30,291 bases of DNA from an uncultured Gammaproteobacteria bacterium (GTDB taxonomy: Bacteria > Pseudomonadota > Gammaproteobacteria > CAIUAS01), in contig CAIUAS010000041.1 in assembly GCA_903897205.1 (NCBI GenBank), forward strand, positions 1-30,291. Reading direction: 5' to 3'. This document shows positions 13,512 to 22,052 of this stretch, piece after piece (within the stretch, counting starts at the first letter, position 1; every line of letters starts with the position of its first letter). Below the pieces are notes generated by a model. The model had not been told where the DNA came from. It searched no databases and was given only the letters and a program-made list of their open reading frames with translations. Both the position numbers and the translations under genes were made by a program.

Positions 13512-14681
13512 ATGATTGAACACTACCTGTTTACTTCTGAGTCGGTCTCGGAAGGACATCCTGATAAAATCGCCGATCAAATATCTGATGCTATTTTAGA
13601 TGCCATCTTGGAACAAGATCCAACAGCGCGAGTTGCATGCGAAACCTTAGTGAAAACAGGTATGGTGTTAATAGCGGGTGAAATTACGACGAGTGCCTGG
13701 GTTGATATGGAAAATATTGCGCGCCAGACTATTCGCGAAATTGGCTATAACAGTTCATCAATGGGTTTTGATTGGGAATCATGTGCGGTGATGACAGCGA
13801 TTGGTAAGCAGTCAGCGGATATTGCACAAGGGGTCGATATTAATTCTCAGCATGAACAAGGCGCAGGTGATCAAGGTTTAATGTTTGGTTATGCGAGTAA
13901 TGAAACGGACGTGTTAATGCCAGCGCCGATTACTTATGCGCACCGCTTAGTGAAAAAACAAGCAGAACTGAGAAAGAATGGATGTTTGCCTTGGTTACGA
14001 CCGGATGCAAAAAGCCAAGTAACTTTACGTTATGCAAATGGTAAGCCGATCGGGGTAGAAGCGGTGGTTTTATCGACGCAACATGATCCAGAAATCGATC
14101 AAAAAACCTTACAAGAAGCCGTGCGAGAAGAGATTATAAAAGCGGTGTTGCCAGCAGAATGGTTAACTGAAAATACCCGTTATTTCATTAATCCAACGGG
14201 ACGTTTTGTCATCGGTGGCCCCTTAGGTGATTGCGGTTTAACGGGGCGCAAAATTATTGTAGATACTTACGGCGGTATGGCGCGTCATGGTGGTGGTTGT
14301 TTCTCGGGTAAAGATCCTTCGAAGGTGGATCGTTCGGCGGCTTATGCTGGTCGTTATGTGGCGAAAAATATTGTGGCGGCGGGTTTGGCGGATCGCTGTG
14401 AAATACAAGTTTCTTATGCGATTGGCATCGCGGAACCTACCTCAATTAGTGTGGATACTTTTGGTACGGGCAAAATTTCTGATGCAAGCATTGTAGAATT
14501 AATTCGGGAGTGTTTTGATTTAAGGCCGCGTGGATTAGTTACGATGTTAGATTTAATGCGCCCGATTTATAAACCTACTGCCGCTTACGGACATTTTGGT
14601 CGGGAAGAATTAACCTTTACGTGGGAACGCACCGATAAAGCGGAATTATTAAAAAAAGCAGCAGAGATAATTCGTAGTTAA
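13512..14681 (+). CDS. metK: S-adenosylmethionine synthetase
   Basis: MetK makes S-adenosylmethionine from methionine and ATP. The protein is 389 aa from the ATG at 13512 (E. coli 384). It has the conserved GHPDKIADQISD, the signature hexapeptide GAGDQG and the glycine-rich GGCFSGKDPSKVDRSAAYAG. The in-frame extension upstream to 13419 has no similarity to the family, and AGAGG lies about 10 nt before 13512. It is followed after 52 nt by ahcY, which recycles the SAH produced by methyltransferases. The two probably form a methyl-cycle operon. Confidence 0.97.
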   Translation: MIEHYLFTSESVSEGHPDKIADQISDAILDAILEQDPTARVACETLVKTGMVLIAGEITTSAWVDMENIARQTIREIGYNSSSMGFDWESCAVMTAIGKQSADIAQGVDINSQHEQGAGDQGLMFGYASNETDVLMPAPITYAHRLVKKQAELRKNGCLPWLRPDAKSQVTLRYANGKPIGVEAVVLSTQHDPEIDQKTLQEAVREEIIKAVLPAEWLTENTRYFINPTGRFVIGGPLGDCGLTGRKIIVDTYGGMARHGGGCFSGKDPSKVDRSAAYAGRYVAKNIVAAGLADRCEIQVSYAIGIAEPTSISVDTFGTGKISDASIVELIRECFDLRPRGLVTMLDLMRPIYKPTAAYGHFGREELTFTWERTDKAELLKKAAEIIRS

Positions 14682-14733
14682 TTACTAATGCTAAAATAAT
14701 TTGATCTAAACTAATAAATTAAGGATATATGTT

Positions 14734-16053
14734 ATGACAACCTCAGTATCATTAAAAAATATAGCTACCGATTTTAAAGTTGCCGATGCCACCTTGGCTG
14801 ATTGGGGGCGCAAAGAGATCACCATTGCAGAAGTTGAAATGCCAGGATTAATGGCATTGCGCGAAGAATATCGTGGTAAACAGCCTTTAAAAGGTGCGCG
14901 TATTGCCGGTTGTTTGCATATGACTATTCAAACAGCTGTACTCATTGAAACGTTGATTGAATTAGGCGCAGAAGTCCGTTGGTCTTCATGTAATATTTTT
15001 TCAACGCAGGATCACGCAGCGGCTGCCATTGCGGCGCGTGGTATTCCTGTGTTTGCGTGGAAAGGTGAAACGGAAGAAGAATTTTGGTGGTGTATCGAAC
15101 AAACTATTTTTGGGCCTGAAAATTGGTGGCCCAATATGATTTTAGATGATGGTGGCGATTTAACTTTATTGATGCATGATAAATATCCGGAGTTATTAAA
15201 AAATGTAAAAGGTATTTCGGAGGAAACCACGACAGGGGTGCATCGTTTATATCAAATGCAAAAAGAAAATAATTTATTAACCCCCGCTATTAATGTTAAT
15301 GACTCTGTGACTAAATCTAAATTTGATAATTTATATGGTTGTCGTGAATCGTTAATTGATGGCATTAAACGTGCTACGGATGTCATGATCGCCGGTAAAA
15401 TTGCGGTGGTGTTAGGTTATGGTGATGTGGGTAAAGGTTGCGCGCAGAGTTTACGTGCGTTAGGCGCTAATGTTTGGATTACGGAAATTGATCCTATTTG
15501 CGCTTTGCAAGCGGCGCTGGAAGGTTATCGTGTAGCGACGATGGAAGAGGCGGCCGCAGTGGCGGACATATTTGTGACCGCTACCGGCAATGTGGATGTC
15601 ATAACCCACGAGCACATGTCGCAAATGAAAGATATGGCTATCGTTTGCAATATTGGTCACTTCGATTCAGAAATTGATATTGCTTCTTTAAAACAATATC
15701 AATGGATTAATATCAAGCCCCAAGTAGATCAAATTGTTTTCCCTAATGCTAAGCGATTATTGGTGTTGGCCGAAGGGCGTTTAGTTAATTTAGGTTGCGC
15801 GACAGGTCATCCTAGTTTTGTAATGTCGGCTTCTTTCACTAATCAAGTATTGGCTCAAATTGAATTATGGCAGTACGCAGAGCGTTATGAGAAAGGTAAA
15901 GTTTATGTGTTGCCAAAACAACTTGATGAGCGTGTGGCGAGTTTGCATCTTAAAAAATTAGGCGCTAATTTAACACAATTGACTGCTAAACAAGCTGAAT
16001 ATATTGGAGTCAAAAAAGAAGGGCCTTATAAACCGGAATATTATCGCTATTGA
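14734..16053 (+). CDS. ahcY: S-adenosylhomocysteine hydrolase
   Basis: AhcY splits S-adenosylhomocysteine into homocysteine and adenosine with bound NAD. The 439-aa protein has the family start (VADATLADWGRKEI), the active-site EEFWWCIEQT region, GVHRLYQM, the Rossmann motif GYGDVGKGCAQSLRALGA, and the conserved C-terminal KPEYYRY whose Lys and Tyr reach the partner subunit. It lacks the roughly 40-residue insert seen in some proteobacterial homologues such as that of Pseudomonas. AAGGA lies 8 nt before the ATG. It is the middle gene of metK-ahcY-mscS. Confidence 0.97.
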   Translation: MTTSVSLKNIATDFKVADATLADWGRKEITIAEVEMPGLMALREEYRGKQPLKGARIAGCLHMTIQTAVLIETLIELGAEVRWSSCNIFSTQDHAAAAIAARGIPVFAWKGETEEEFWWCIEQTIFGPENWWPNMILDDGGDLTLLMHDKYPELLKNVKGISEETTTGVHRLYQMQKENNLLTPAINVNDSVTKSKFDNLYGCRESLIDGIKRATDVMIAGKIAVVLGYGDVGKGCAQSLRALGANVWITEIDPICALQAALEGYRVATMEEAAAVADIFVTATGNVDVITHEHMSQMKDMAIVCNIGHFDSEIDIASLKQYQWINIKPQVDQIVFPNAKRLLVLAEGRLVNLGCATGHPSFVMSASFTNQVLAQIELWQYAERYEKGKVYVLPKQLDERVASLHLKKLGANLTQLTAKQAEYIGVKKEGPYKPEYYRY

Positions 16054-16069
16054 TAAGTAAGGTTAAAAC

Positions 16070-17128
16070 ATGCCTAAATTGCTAGCGGATAGTGGTTGGT
16101 TGTTGCAAGTATTATTGGTATTGATAGGTACCTCGTTGATTTATTATGGTGAGAAAAAATTCTATCGACGTCTTTATCCTACGTTAGTTGCAACCAATAA
16201 TATCTGGGATGATATTTTGCTTAATGCCATTCATAAGCCGCTGATTATTTTAATTTGGGTGTTGGGTGTTAGTTTTGCAGCCGATATTGCTCATCAAGCG
16301 ATTCCACAAGCGGTTATTTTTACTGCGATAAAACCGTTGCGTCAGGTGGCAGTGGTGGGTGCAATGGTGTGGGCGAGTTTGCGTTATATTCATTTATTCG
16401 AACAGAATTTAGTAAAAACCAAAAAAGCACAGCAGCAGGATTTTGATTTAACCAGTGTAAGAGCGATTTGCCAATTAACGGGTACTGCAATAGTTATTAT
16501 CGCTTTATTGGTTGTTTTGGAAACTTTAGGATTTAGCATTAATGGGGTGTTAGCGTTTGGTGGTGTGAGCGGTATTGCAATTGGTTTTGCTTCCAAAGAT
16601 ATTTTGGCTAATTTTTTTGGCGGCTTAATGGTTTATTTAGATAGACCTTTTGCGGTGGGTGATTGGATCCGTTCGCCGGACCGCAGTATAGAAGGTACCG
16701 TTGAATATATTGGTTGGCGTTTATGTCGCATACGCACTTTTGAACAACGGCCTTTGTATGTTCCTAATTCGGTTTTTTCCTCTATTATCGTTGAAAATCC
16801 TTCACGCATGCGCAATCGAAGAATTTCTACCACGATGGGCGTGCGTTATGATGATGCTGCAAAAATACCTGTTTTGTTGCAAGCAGTTCGTGCAATGCTG
16901 CAAAGCCATCCGGAAATTGATACCAGTCAAACCTTAATAGTGAATGTGGTTGAATTGGCCGCTTCATCTATTAATTTTATGGTTTATGCTTTTACTAAAA
17001 CCATTCATTGGGCAAAATTTCAAGAAGTACAGCAGGATGTTTTATTAAACATATTAGCCATCATCGAACAACATGGCGCTGTTTGTCCTTTTCCAACCTC
17101 TACTGTTTATTTGGCCGACGTAGAATAA
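16070..17128 (+). CDS. small-conductance mechanosensitive channel, MscS family
   Basis: This 352-aa membrane protein has about five transmembrane segments: four before the pore helix (near residues 9-27, 52-70, 85-103 and 132-152) and the MscS pore-lining helix GVLAFGGVSGIAIGFASKDILANFFGG (about 160-186). The beta domain follows directly (RPFAVGDWI). Then come the conserved YVPNSVFSSIIVENPSRM stretch and a C-terminal alpha/beta domain. The extra N-terminal helices resemble YnaI- or YbdG-like members rather than the minimal MscS. It opens under membrane tension and protects against osmotic downshock. AAGG lies 7 nt before the ATG, and the start is 16 nt after ahcY. Confidence 0.92.
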   Translation: MPKLLADSGWLLQVLLVLIGTSLIYYGEKKFYRRLYPTLVATNNIWDDILLNAIHKPLIILIWVLGVSFAADIAHQAIPQAVIFTAIKPLRQVAVVGAMVWASLRYIHLFEQNLVKTKKAQQQDFDLTSVRAICQLTGTAIVIIALLVVLETLGFSINGVLAFGGVSGIAIGFASKDILANFFGGLMVYLDRPFAVGDWIRSPDRSIEGTVEYIGWRLCRIRTFEQRPLYVPNSVFSSIIVENPSRMRNRRISTTMGVRYDDAAKIPVLLQAVRAMLQSHPEIDTSQTLIVNVVELAASSINFMVYAFTKTIHWAKFQEVQQDVLLNILAIIEQHGAVCPFPTSTVYLADVE

Positions 17129-17140
17129 GTATTTGTAAAT

Positions 17141-17157
17141 TATGCCAATTTGGCATA
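17141..17157. repeat. 17-bp palindrome between mscS and the ABC ATPase gene
   Basis: TATGCCAATTTGGCATA has 8-bp arms around a single central T. It lies in the 118-bp gap between two convergent genes. There is no T-run, and a palindrome with a 1-nt centre makes a poor RNA hairpin, so a protein-binding site is as likely as a terminator. Confidence 0.45.
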
Positions 17158-17246
17158 TTGCCAAGTGGCTATACCGGCTTTGATGTTGGCGGCAATAAAT
17201 ATTGATTAATTAACTTATACTTTGTGGCTTGATTGGGTATTTTATT

Positions 17247-17915
17247 TCAAGCAATTTTTCCATCGCGGATGTGCACAATGCGTTGGCATTGTTCCGCGAT
17301 TTTAGGATCGTGCGTAACAATAATAATGGTTACTTTTTCTTTCGCATTTAATTCTGCAAATAAATCCATAATTAATTGACCGGTTTGCGAATCTAATGCG
17401 CCGGTAGGTTCGTCAGCTAATATAACGGCGGGATTACCAATTAGCGCGCGTGCAATAGCGGCACGTTGTTGTTGACCGCCTGATAATTGATTGGGTTTAT
17501 GATGGATTAAAGGTGCTAAGCCAACTTTGGCTAGCATTTGTTGGGCGCGTTCGGTCGCTGTTATTTTATCACAACCGCGATAATGCAAAGGTAAACTGAC
17601 ATTTTGCAGAATAGTTAAGCGAGGCAATAAAAAAAACGCTTGAAACACAAATCCAATGGTGCGATTGCGTAAGGCCGCGCGTTCATCTTCGGTTAAGCTA
17701 TTTACTTCTTGTCCGTTTAAAAAATACTGGCCGCTACTGGGATGATCTAATAAACCTAAAATATTCATCAACGTTGTTTTGCCCGAACCAGAAGTGCCCA
17801 TAATAGCGACTCGTTCTCCTGCCACTAAATGAAAATTAATATTTTCTAAGACTTTAATGGGATTGCCCGCCATCACATAATGTTTGCTGATTTGGCGCAA
17901 TTCAACGATGGGCAT
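17247..17915 (-). CDS. ABC transporter ATPase, MacB/LolD-like
   Basis: This 222-aa ATPase has Walker A (GTSGSGKTT), a Q-loop (FVFQAFFLLPRLT), the ABC signature LSGGQQQR, Walker B (AVILADEPTGALD) and the H-loop His (VTHD). The FQ-F-LLPRLT segment and the IVHIRDGKI end are typical of the MacB/LolD/FtsE group that drives mechanotransmission. The ATG at 17915 has GAGG 9 nt upstream and overlaps the adaptor gene by 14 nt. In MacAB systems the ATPase is fused to, or followed by, a four-helix permease with a large periplasmic domain. No such gene follows here, because the next 118 bp lead into mscS on the other strand. Confidence 0.92.
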   Translation of the reverse strand: MPIVELRQISKHYVMAGNPIKVLENINFHLVAGERVAIMGTSGSGKTTLMNILGLLDHPSSGQYFLNGQEVNSLTEDERAALRNRTIGFVFQAFFLLPRLTILQNVSLPLHYRGCDKITATERAQQMLAKVGLAPLIHHKPNQLSGGQQQRAAIARALIGNPAVILADEPTGALDSQTGQLIMDLFAELNAKEKVTIIIVTHDPKIAEQCQRIVHIRDGKIA

Positions 17916-19068
17916 TGGCAAGCACCTCGTCACCTGAATTTAAACCTTGTTGAATAACAACGGCATCTAAAGTGGTAGTGCCGGTAACAACGGGTATTTC
18001 AATGAATTGTTGTGAATTTTTATCTAAGCGTTTTACATAAGCTTGGCCGTTTTTATCGATAATAGCGCTAATAGGGACTTTAATAGCAGCGGGGTTGCTA
18101 ATTTGTAACGCAACTTTCGCACTCATCCCAATATGAATATCTTTTAATTGCGCAGCCGTAATAGTAGAAACAGTGATTTTTACGGTAAAGCTCGGTGTGC
18201 TGTCACCGCTTGCTTGGGTTGCTTGTTGATCGACATGAGTCACTTGACCTTGCAAACTATCTTTAAAGGCATCGCTAGTGATAATGGCTTTTTGACCAGA
18301 TTTAATAGCATTAATATGAATTTCATTTATTTTTACCGATAAAATAATGCCTGAGATATCTCCTACTGTCAGTAAGATTTGTCCTGCTTTTACCTGGTCA
18401 CCCAGGTGAAGCGGTTTGTTGGTGTCATTATCCGTGTTGCTGGTATTTTTGGTGGGTAATAAAGCAATGCCTGTGCTGGGTGAATAAATTTTTAATTGCT
18501 CAATATCGTTTTGCAATAAATTGCTGATGGCTTGCGCGTTGTTGGTATTTAGATTAGCTAGATTAATAGGATTGTTTGTTTTTGTTAATAATGTTTGGAG
18601 CTTGCGAGTGGCCTGCGCAAGCGATAAGGAACTATCATAAATTTGATTTTTATAATTCATATAATCATCGTCAGAAATGATGCCTAAGCGTTTTAATTCT
18701 TCGGTGCCGTGCATTTTGCTTAGATTATTACTGTAATCTTTTTTCGCTTTTAAATAATTGGCAAGGGCTTCTTGGTAAGTGTCGTTAAATTGGCTCGAAT
18801 TAATTATAAATAATAATTTATTTTTTTTTAATAATTCGCCGTAATCAAATGCTTGTTGGGTAATGACGCCGTCAAAAGGGGCAATGACATTGATGATTTT
18901 AATGGGTTCAATGGCGCTATTTAGATAAAGCGTGTTCGTGTCTGCTTGCTTATTTACCGTAATAACGTTGGCGGCCGTAGTTTGTGTTTGATTATTATTG
19001 CAAGCGGCACATGAAAGCGAGAATGAGATAATCAATGTTGTCCGGAAAATTTTTTGTGCAAACACCAT
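17902..19068 (-). CDS. periplasmic adaptor (membrane fusion) protein, HlyD/MacA-like
   Basis: This adaptor (388 aa from the start used) would bridge an inner-membrane pump and a TolC-type channel. The lipoyl-like half-motif INVIAPFDGVITQQAFDYGELLKKNKLLF is near residues 57-86. A helical hairpin region follows (about 90-190), then the second lipoyl half and beta-barrel domains (LHLGDQVKAGQILLTVGD). The C-terminal membrane-proximal domain ends at VVIQQGLNSGDEVLANAH. The N-terminus is a signal sequence with cysteines (SLSCAAC) that may be lipidated, although the lipobox is imperfect. The ATG at 19068 gives this signal start; an in-frame TTG lies at 19098. The gene begins 5 nt after the tolC-like stop. 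Confidence 0.88.
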   Translation of the reverse strand: MVFAQKIFRTTLIISFSLSCAACNNNQTQTTAANVITVNKQADTNTLYLNSAIEPIKIINVIAPFDGVITQQAFDYGELLKKNKLLFIINSSQFNDTYQEALANYLKAKKDYSNNLSKMHGTEELKRLGIISDDDYMNYKNQIYDSSLSLAQATRKLQTLLTKTNNPINLANLNTNNAQAISNLLQNDIEQLKIYSPSTGIALLPTKNTSNTDNDTNKPLHLGDQVKAGQILLTVGDISGIILSVKINEIHINAIKSGQKAIITSDAFKDSLQGQVTHVDQQATQASGDSTPSFTVKITVSTITAAQLKDIHIGMSAKVALQISNPAAIKVPISAIIDKNGQAYVKRLDKNSQQFIEIPVVTGTTTLDAVVIQQGLNSGDEVLANAHR

Positions 19069-19073
19069 GATAT

Positions 19074-20525
19074 TTAATCTCTTATTTGAACATGCCAACG
19101 TTGTAAGGTAATGCCTATCGTCTGATCAAAATTAGCGATAGTGCTATTATAATTTTCTTCGGTATTAATTAAGGCAATTTGAGTATTTGTTAACGCGCTT
19201 TGTAAACTACTTACTTCAAAGGCTGAAATACGCCCATAGCGTGCTTTGGTGTAAGCAATTTGCAGATTATCATTGGCTAAGCGTATCGCTTCTTGGGCTT
19301 GCTTAATTTGTTGCTTCTGACTGAGTAAATTATTATAAGCGGTGGTAACATCGCTGATCACTTGTCGCTTGGCCGCCGCTAAACTAATTTTGGCTTGCTC
19401 TAAAGTGTTTTTTGCCTGTACCGTTTGTTGCTTAAGATTTAAGTTGTCAATGGGAATGGCTAATTGTAATCCCACTTGATTATTAACATTGGCGCCATTG
19501 CTTAAGCTGGCTAAGCCAGCATTAGGACTGCCACCACTAGCGCCGCCTACGCCAGTTTGCGCAGTCAAATTCAATTGCCAGCGTTGCTGATCTTTGGCGG
19601 TTACATAATCGCGTTGCAAGATTCGAAAATTAATTAATTGAGTTTGATAATTCGTATTACTGTGTAAAGCTAACTCAATGCTTGCATTAAGCGACGGCAG
19701 GCTCAATGTTGGCAAGCTAGCATTGGTGGCAATAACAAAAGTAGTGTTAGGATCTAAGCCTAATATATTTAATAAGACTAATTTAGTTTGCTGGACACCA
19801 AGTTGTTGTTGCTCGAGGGTTAATTGTTGGCTAGCTACTGAAGCTTGAAATTGTATTAAATCTGCTGGCGCATTCCGGCCCGCTTTAATCAGGGCTTGAT
19901 AGCGATCGCGAGTTGCAATTGAATTTTGGAGTGAGATTTGTTGAGTTTTTAAGGTGTTTTCTGCTTGGACCAATAACATATATTGGTTTATTACTTGGGT
20001 GATAGTGCTGATGAGAGTATTTTTTAAATTAAGTTGATTAATTAATTCTCTGTCTTTAGCGTTGTAAAGAGGAATCATATTAATGTCTTTGCCAAAGCCG
20101 CGTAATAACGGTTGAGTGACCTTTAAATTAATACCGGGATTATAATAATAACTACCGCCAGCCGTATGGTTAATAGTATTAACTTCACTTAGCTGAAAGC
20201 TGGTGCCATAAGGGGTTCGATTTAAAGTGGCACTAGGGGTTAAGGAAGCGCCATTGGATTCTGAGCGATCGTTGCTCTGTATGTTATTGTTATAATTAGC
20301 CGCGCCTTCTAGCGCATAATTTACTTCATAGGCATTTTTTGCAAGTTGTAAATTAAATTTATCAACAACCCGTTGAATTTCTGCGTTTTGCACGAAAGGG
20401 CTATAACGCAGTGCGAGTAAAATTGCCTCGCTTAAATTCAACTGTTGCGGAGAATTCGCCCAGGTAATAGTAGGAAGAAAAATTAAGCTAGTTAAAACCA
20501 ATAAAAGATATTTTTTTGAATACAT
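19074..20525 (-). CDS. TolC-family outer-membrane efflux channel protein
   Basis: This 483-aa protein has a signal peptide (cleavage near WANS, residue 24) and two repeats of the outer-membrane efflux domain, rich in Gln, Asn and Leu heptads that form the periplasmic helical tunnel (for example ENTLKTQQISLQNSIATRDRY and KQQIKQAQEAIRLANDNLQ). The strand regions that form the beta barrel lie near residues 100-150 and 310-350. It starts 2 nt after rpiA and is followed by the adaptor and ATPase genes, so the three belong to one exporter. A second probable tolC begins at the left edge of the window, so this one is likely specialised. Confidence 0.9.
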   Translation of the reverse strand: MYSKKYLLLVLTSLIFLPTITWANSPQQLNLSEAILLALRYSPFVQNAEIQRVVDKFNLQLAKNAYEVNYALEGAANYNNNIQSNDRSESNGASLTPSATLNRTPYGTSFQLSEVNTINHTAGGSYYYNPGINLKVTQPLLRGFGKDINMIPLYNAKDRELINQLNLKNTLISTITQVINQYMLLVQAENTLKTQQISLQNSIATRDRYQALIKAGRNAPADLIQFQASVASQQLTLEQQQLGVQQTKLVLLNILGLDPNTTFVIATNASLPTLSLPSLNASIELALHSNTNYQTQLINFRILQRDYVTAKDQQRWQLNLTAQTGVGGASGGSPNAGLASLSNGANVNNQVGLQLAIPIDNLNLKQQTVQAKNTLEQAKISLAAAKRQVISDVTTAYNNLLSQKQQIKQAQEAIRLANDNLQIAYTKARYGRISAFEVSSLQSALTNTQIALINTEENYNSTIANFDQTIGITLQRWHVQIRD

Positions 20526-20527
20526 TC

Positions 20528-21184
20528 TTAGGGTAAGGTTTTAAGCCCATTAGACGTCCCTATCAATAAAATATCCGCTGGTCGTTGGGCGAAAATTCCA
20601 TTGCAAACAACGCCCGCTATATTATTTAAGGTTTGTTCAAGTTTAATAGGATCAGTGAAGGTAAGATGATGCACATCTAAAATAACATTGCCATTATCGG
20701 TTACCAATCCTTCCCGATAAACAGGAAAGCCGCCGAGTTTTATAAGTTGTCTGGCAACATAACTGCGTGCCATTGGAATGACTTCAATAGGCAGAGGAAA
20801 ATTACCTAACAGCGGAACTGATTTGCTTTCATCGATAATGCAAATAAATTGTTTTGCTGCTGCGGCAATAATTTTCTCGCGGGTCAAGGCGCCGCCGCCG
20901 CCTTTAATTAATTGTAAGTGTGAATTGACTTCATCAGCGCCATCAATGTAAATGGGTAGTTCGCCGGCCGAATTTAAGTCTAACACGGGAATACCTTGGG
21001 CTTTTAAAGCTTTTTCTGTTGCAACTGAGCTGGCAACAGCGCCTTCGATTTTATTTTTGATACCACCCAGCGCTTCGATAAAATAATTAACGGTAGAGCC
21101 GGTGCCAACGCCCACTATGCTGCCACTTTTAATATATGAAATAGCAGCTTCTGCTGTTTGCTGTTTTAATGTTGCTTTATTCAT
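20528..21184 (-). CDS. rpiA: ribose-5-phosphate isomerase A
   Basis: RpiA interconverts ribose 5-phosphate and ribulose 5-phosphate. The protein is 218 aa from the ATG at 21184, close to E. coli RpiA (219). Conserved motifs include VGVGTGSTVNYFIEAL (phosphate loop), YIDGADEVN with the catalytic Asp pair, and KGGGGALTREKI with the catalytic Lys. The start overlaps the dat stop by 4 nt (ATGA), so translation is coupled. A longer frame from 21244 has no family similarity. tkt in this window acts in the same pathway. Confidence 0.96.
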   Translation of the reverse strand: MNKATLKQQTAEAAISYIKSGSIVGVGTGSTVNYFIEALGGIKNKIEGAVASSVATEKALKAQGIPVLDLNSAGELPIYIDGADEVNSHLQLIKGGGGALTREKIIAAAAKQFICIIDESKSVPLLGNFPLPIEVIPMARSYVARQLIKLGGFPVYREGLVTDNGNVILDVHHLTFTDPIKLEQTLNNIAGVVCNGIFAQRPADILLIGTSNGLKTLP

Positions 21185-22041
21185 TGTTGGGTTAATCCTA
21201 CTTGAGCTTTGAAATGCTGATAATGCTGGATCATTTCCCGCCATAAAGCGCCTGGTTGGCCGTTATTGACGGGTTGGTTATTTAACATAAGCACCGGCAT
21301 GATTTCGCGATTAGAACTGGTTAACCAGATTTCATCGGCAGCGTATAAATCAACTTCGGGGATATCTGTTTCTTGAAAAGCAAAATTATGCTGCGCTGCT
21401 AACTCCAATACGAGATCGCGGGTGATGCCGCCTAAAATATGCTGGCTTAAAGGAGGTGTCATAATAATATTATTTTTTATGACAAATAAATTCATCGAAC
21501 TGCCTTCGATGGCATAACCATTATTAATTAAAATAGCTTCTTGGGCGCCATTTTCGATAGCGCGTTGGCGCATTAAAATATTGGGCAATAAAGTAATTGC
21601 TTTAATATCGCAGCGTTGCCAGCGGGTATCTTGCACCGTAATGGCGCTGATGCCTTTGCTTAATATTTCCAGGGTTCGCGTATACAGTGGAATGCTGTAA
21701 GCAAAAATGGTAGGTGTTATTTTTTCAGGGAAAGCGTGATCGCGAATGGGTGAGGGGCCACGCGTGCATTGTAAATATACGGATTGATCACCGCCGTCAT
21801 TGCGTTGAATTAACTCAGTAATCAAATTTTTCCAGCGGATGTAATCAAAGGGAACGGTTAATTCTATGGCCGCTAAACTACGAGCCAGGCGCTCAAGATG
21901 TTGTTCCAGACGAAAGGCATGACCGTTATAAACAGGAATAACTTCATAAACCCCATCGCCAAATAAAAACCCGCGATCCATGGCGGATACGCGGGTTTCT
22001 TCTAGCGGTAAAAATTGGTCGTTTAAATATGCAATTGTCAT
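21181..22041 (-). CDS. dat: D-amino acid (D-alanine) aminotransferase
   Basis: This 286-aa class IV PLP aminotransferase has the catalytic Lys147 (CDIKAITLLPN), the cofactor-binding Glu179 (EGSSMN) and Arg51. The segment YLQCTRGPSPIRDHAFP, with Arg100 and His102, matches the carboxylate-binding motif of bacterial D-alanine aminotransferases and not that of branched-chain enzymes. It would interconvert D-alanine and D-glutamate for peptidoglycan. It lies 11 nt after dacA, the D-alanine carboxypeptidase gene, so the two may recycle D-alanine together. The best Shine-Dalgarno (AAGG) is about 15 nt away, so re-initiation after dacA may matter. Confidence 0.9.
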   Translation of the reverse strand: MTIAYLNDQFLPLEETRVSAMDRGFLFGDGVYEVIPVYNGHAFRLEQHLERLARSLAAIELTVPFDYIRWKNLITELIQRNDGGDQSVYLQCTRGPSPIRDHAFPEKITPTIFAYSIPLYTRTLEILSKGISAITVQDTRWQRCDIKAITLLPNILMRQRAIENGAQEAILINNGYAIEGSSMNLFVIKNNIIMTPPLSQHILGGITRDLVLELAAQHNFAFQETDIPEVDLYAADEIWLTSSNREIMPVLMLNNQPVNNGQPGALWREMIQHYQHFKAQVGLTQQ

Positions 22042-22052
22042 GTTATTTATTA

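Noticed and set aside
17930..19068. Adaptor gene as a complete RND efflux component
   Set aside because: No RND pump gene is present and the partner is an ABC ATPase, so a MacA-like role fits better.
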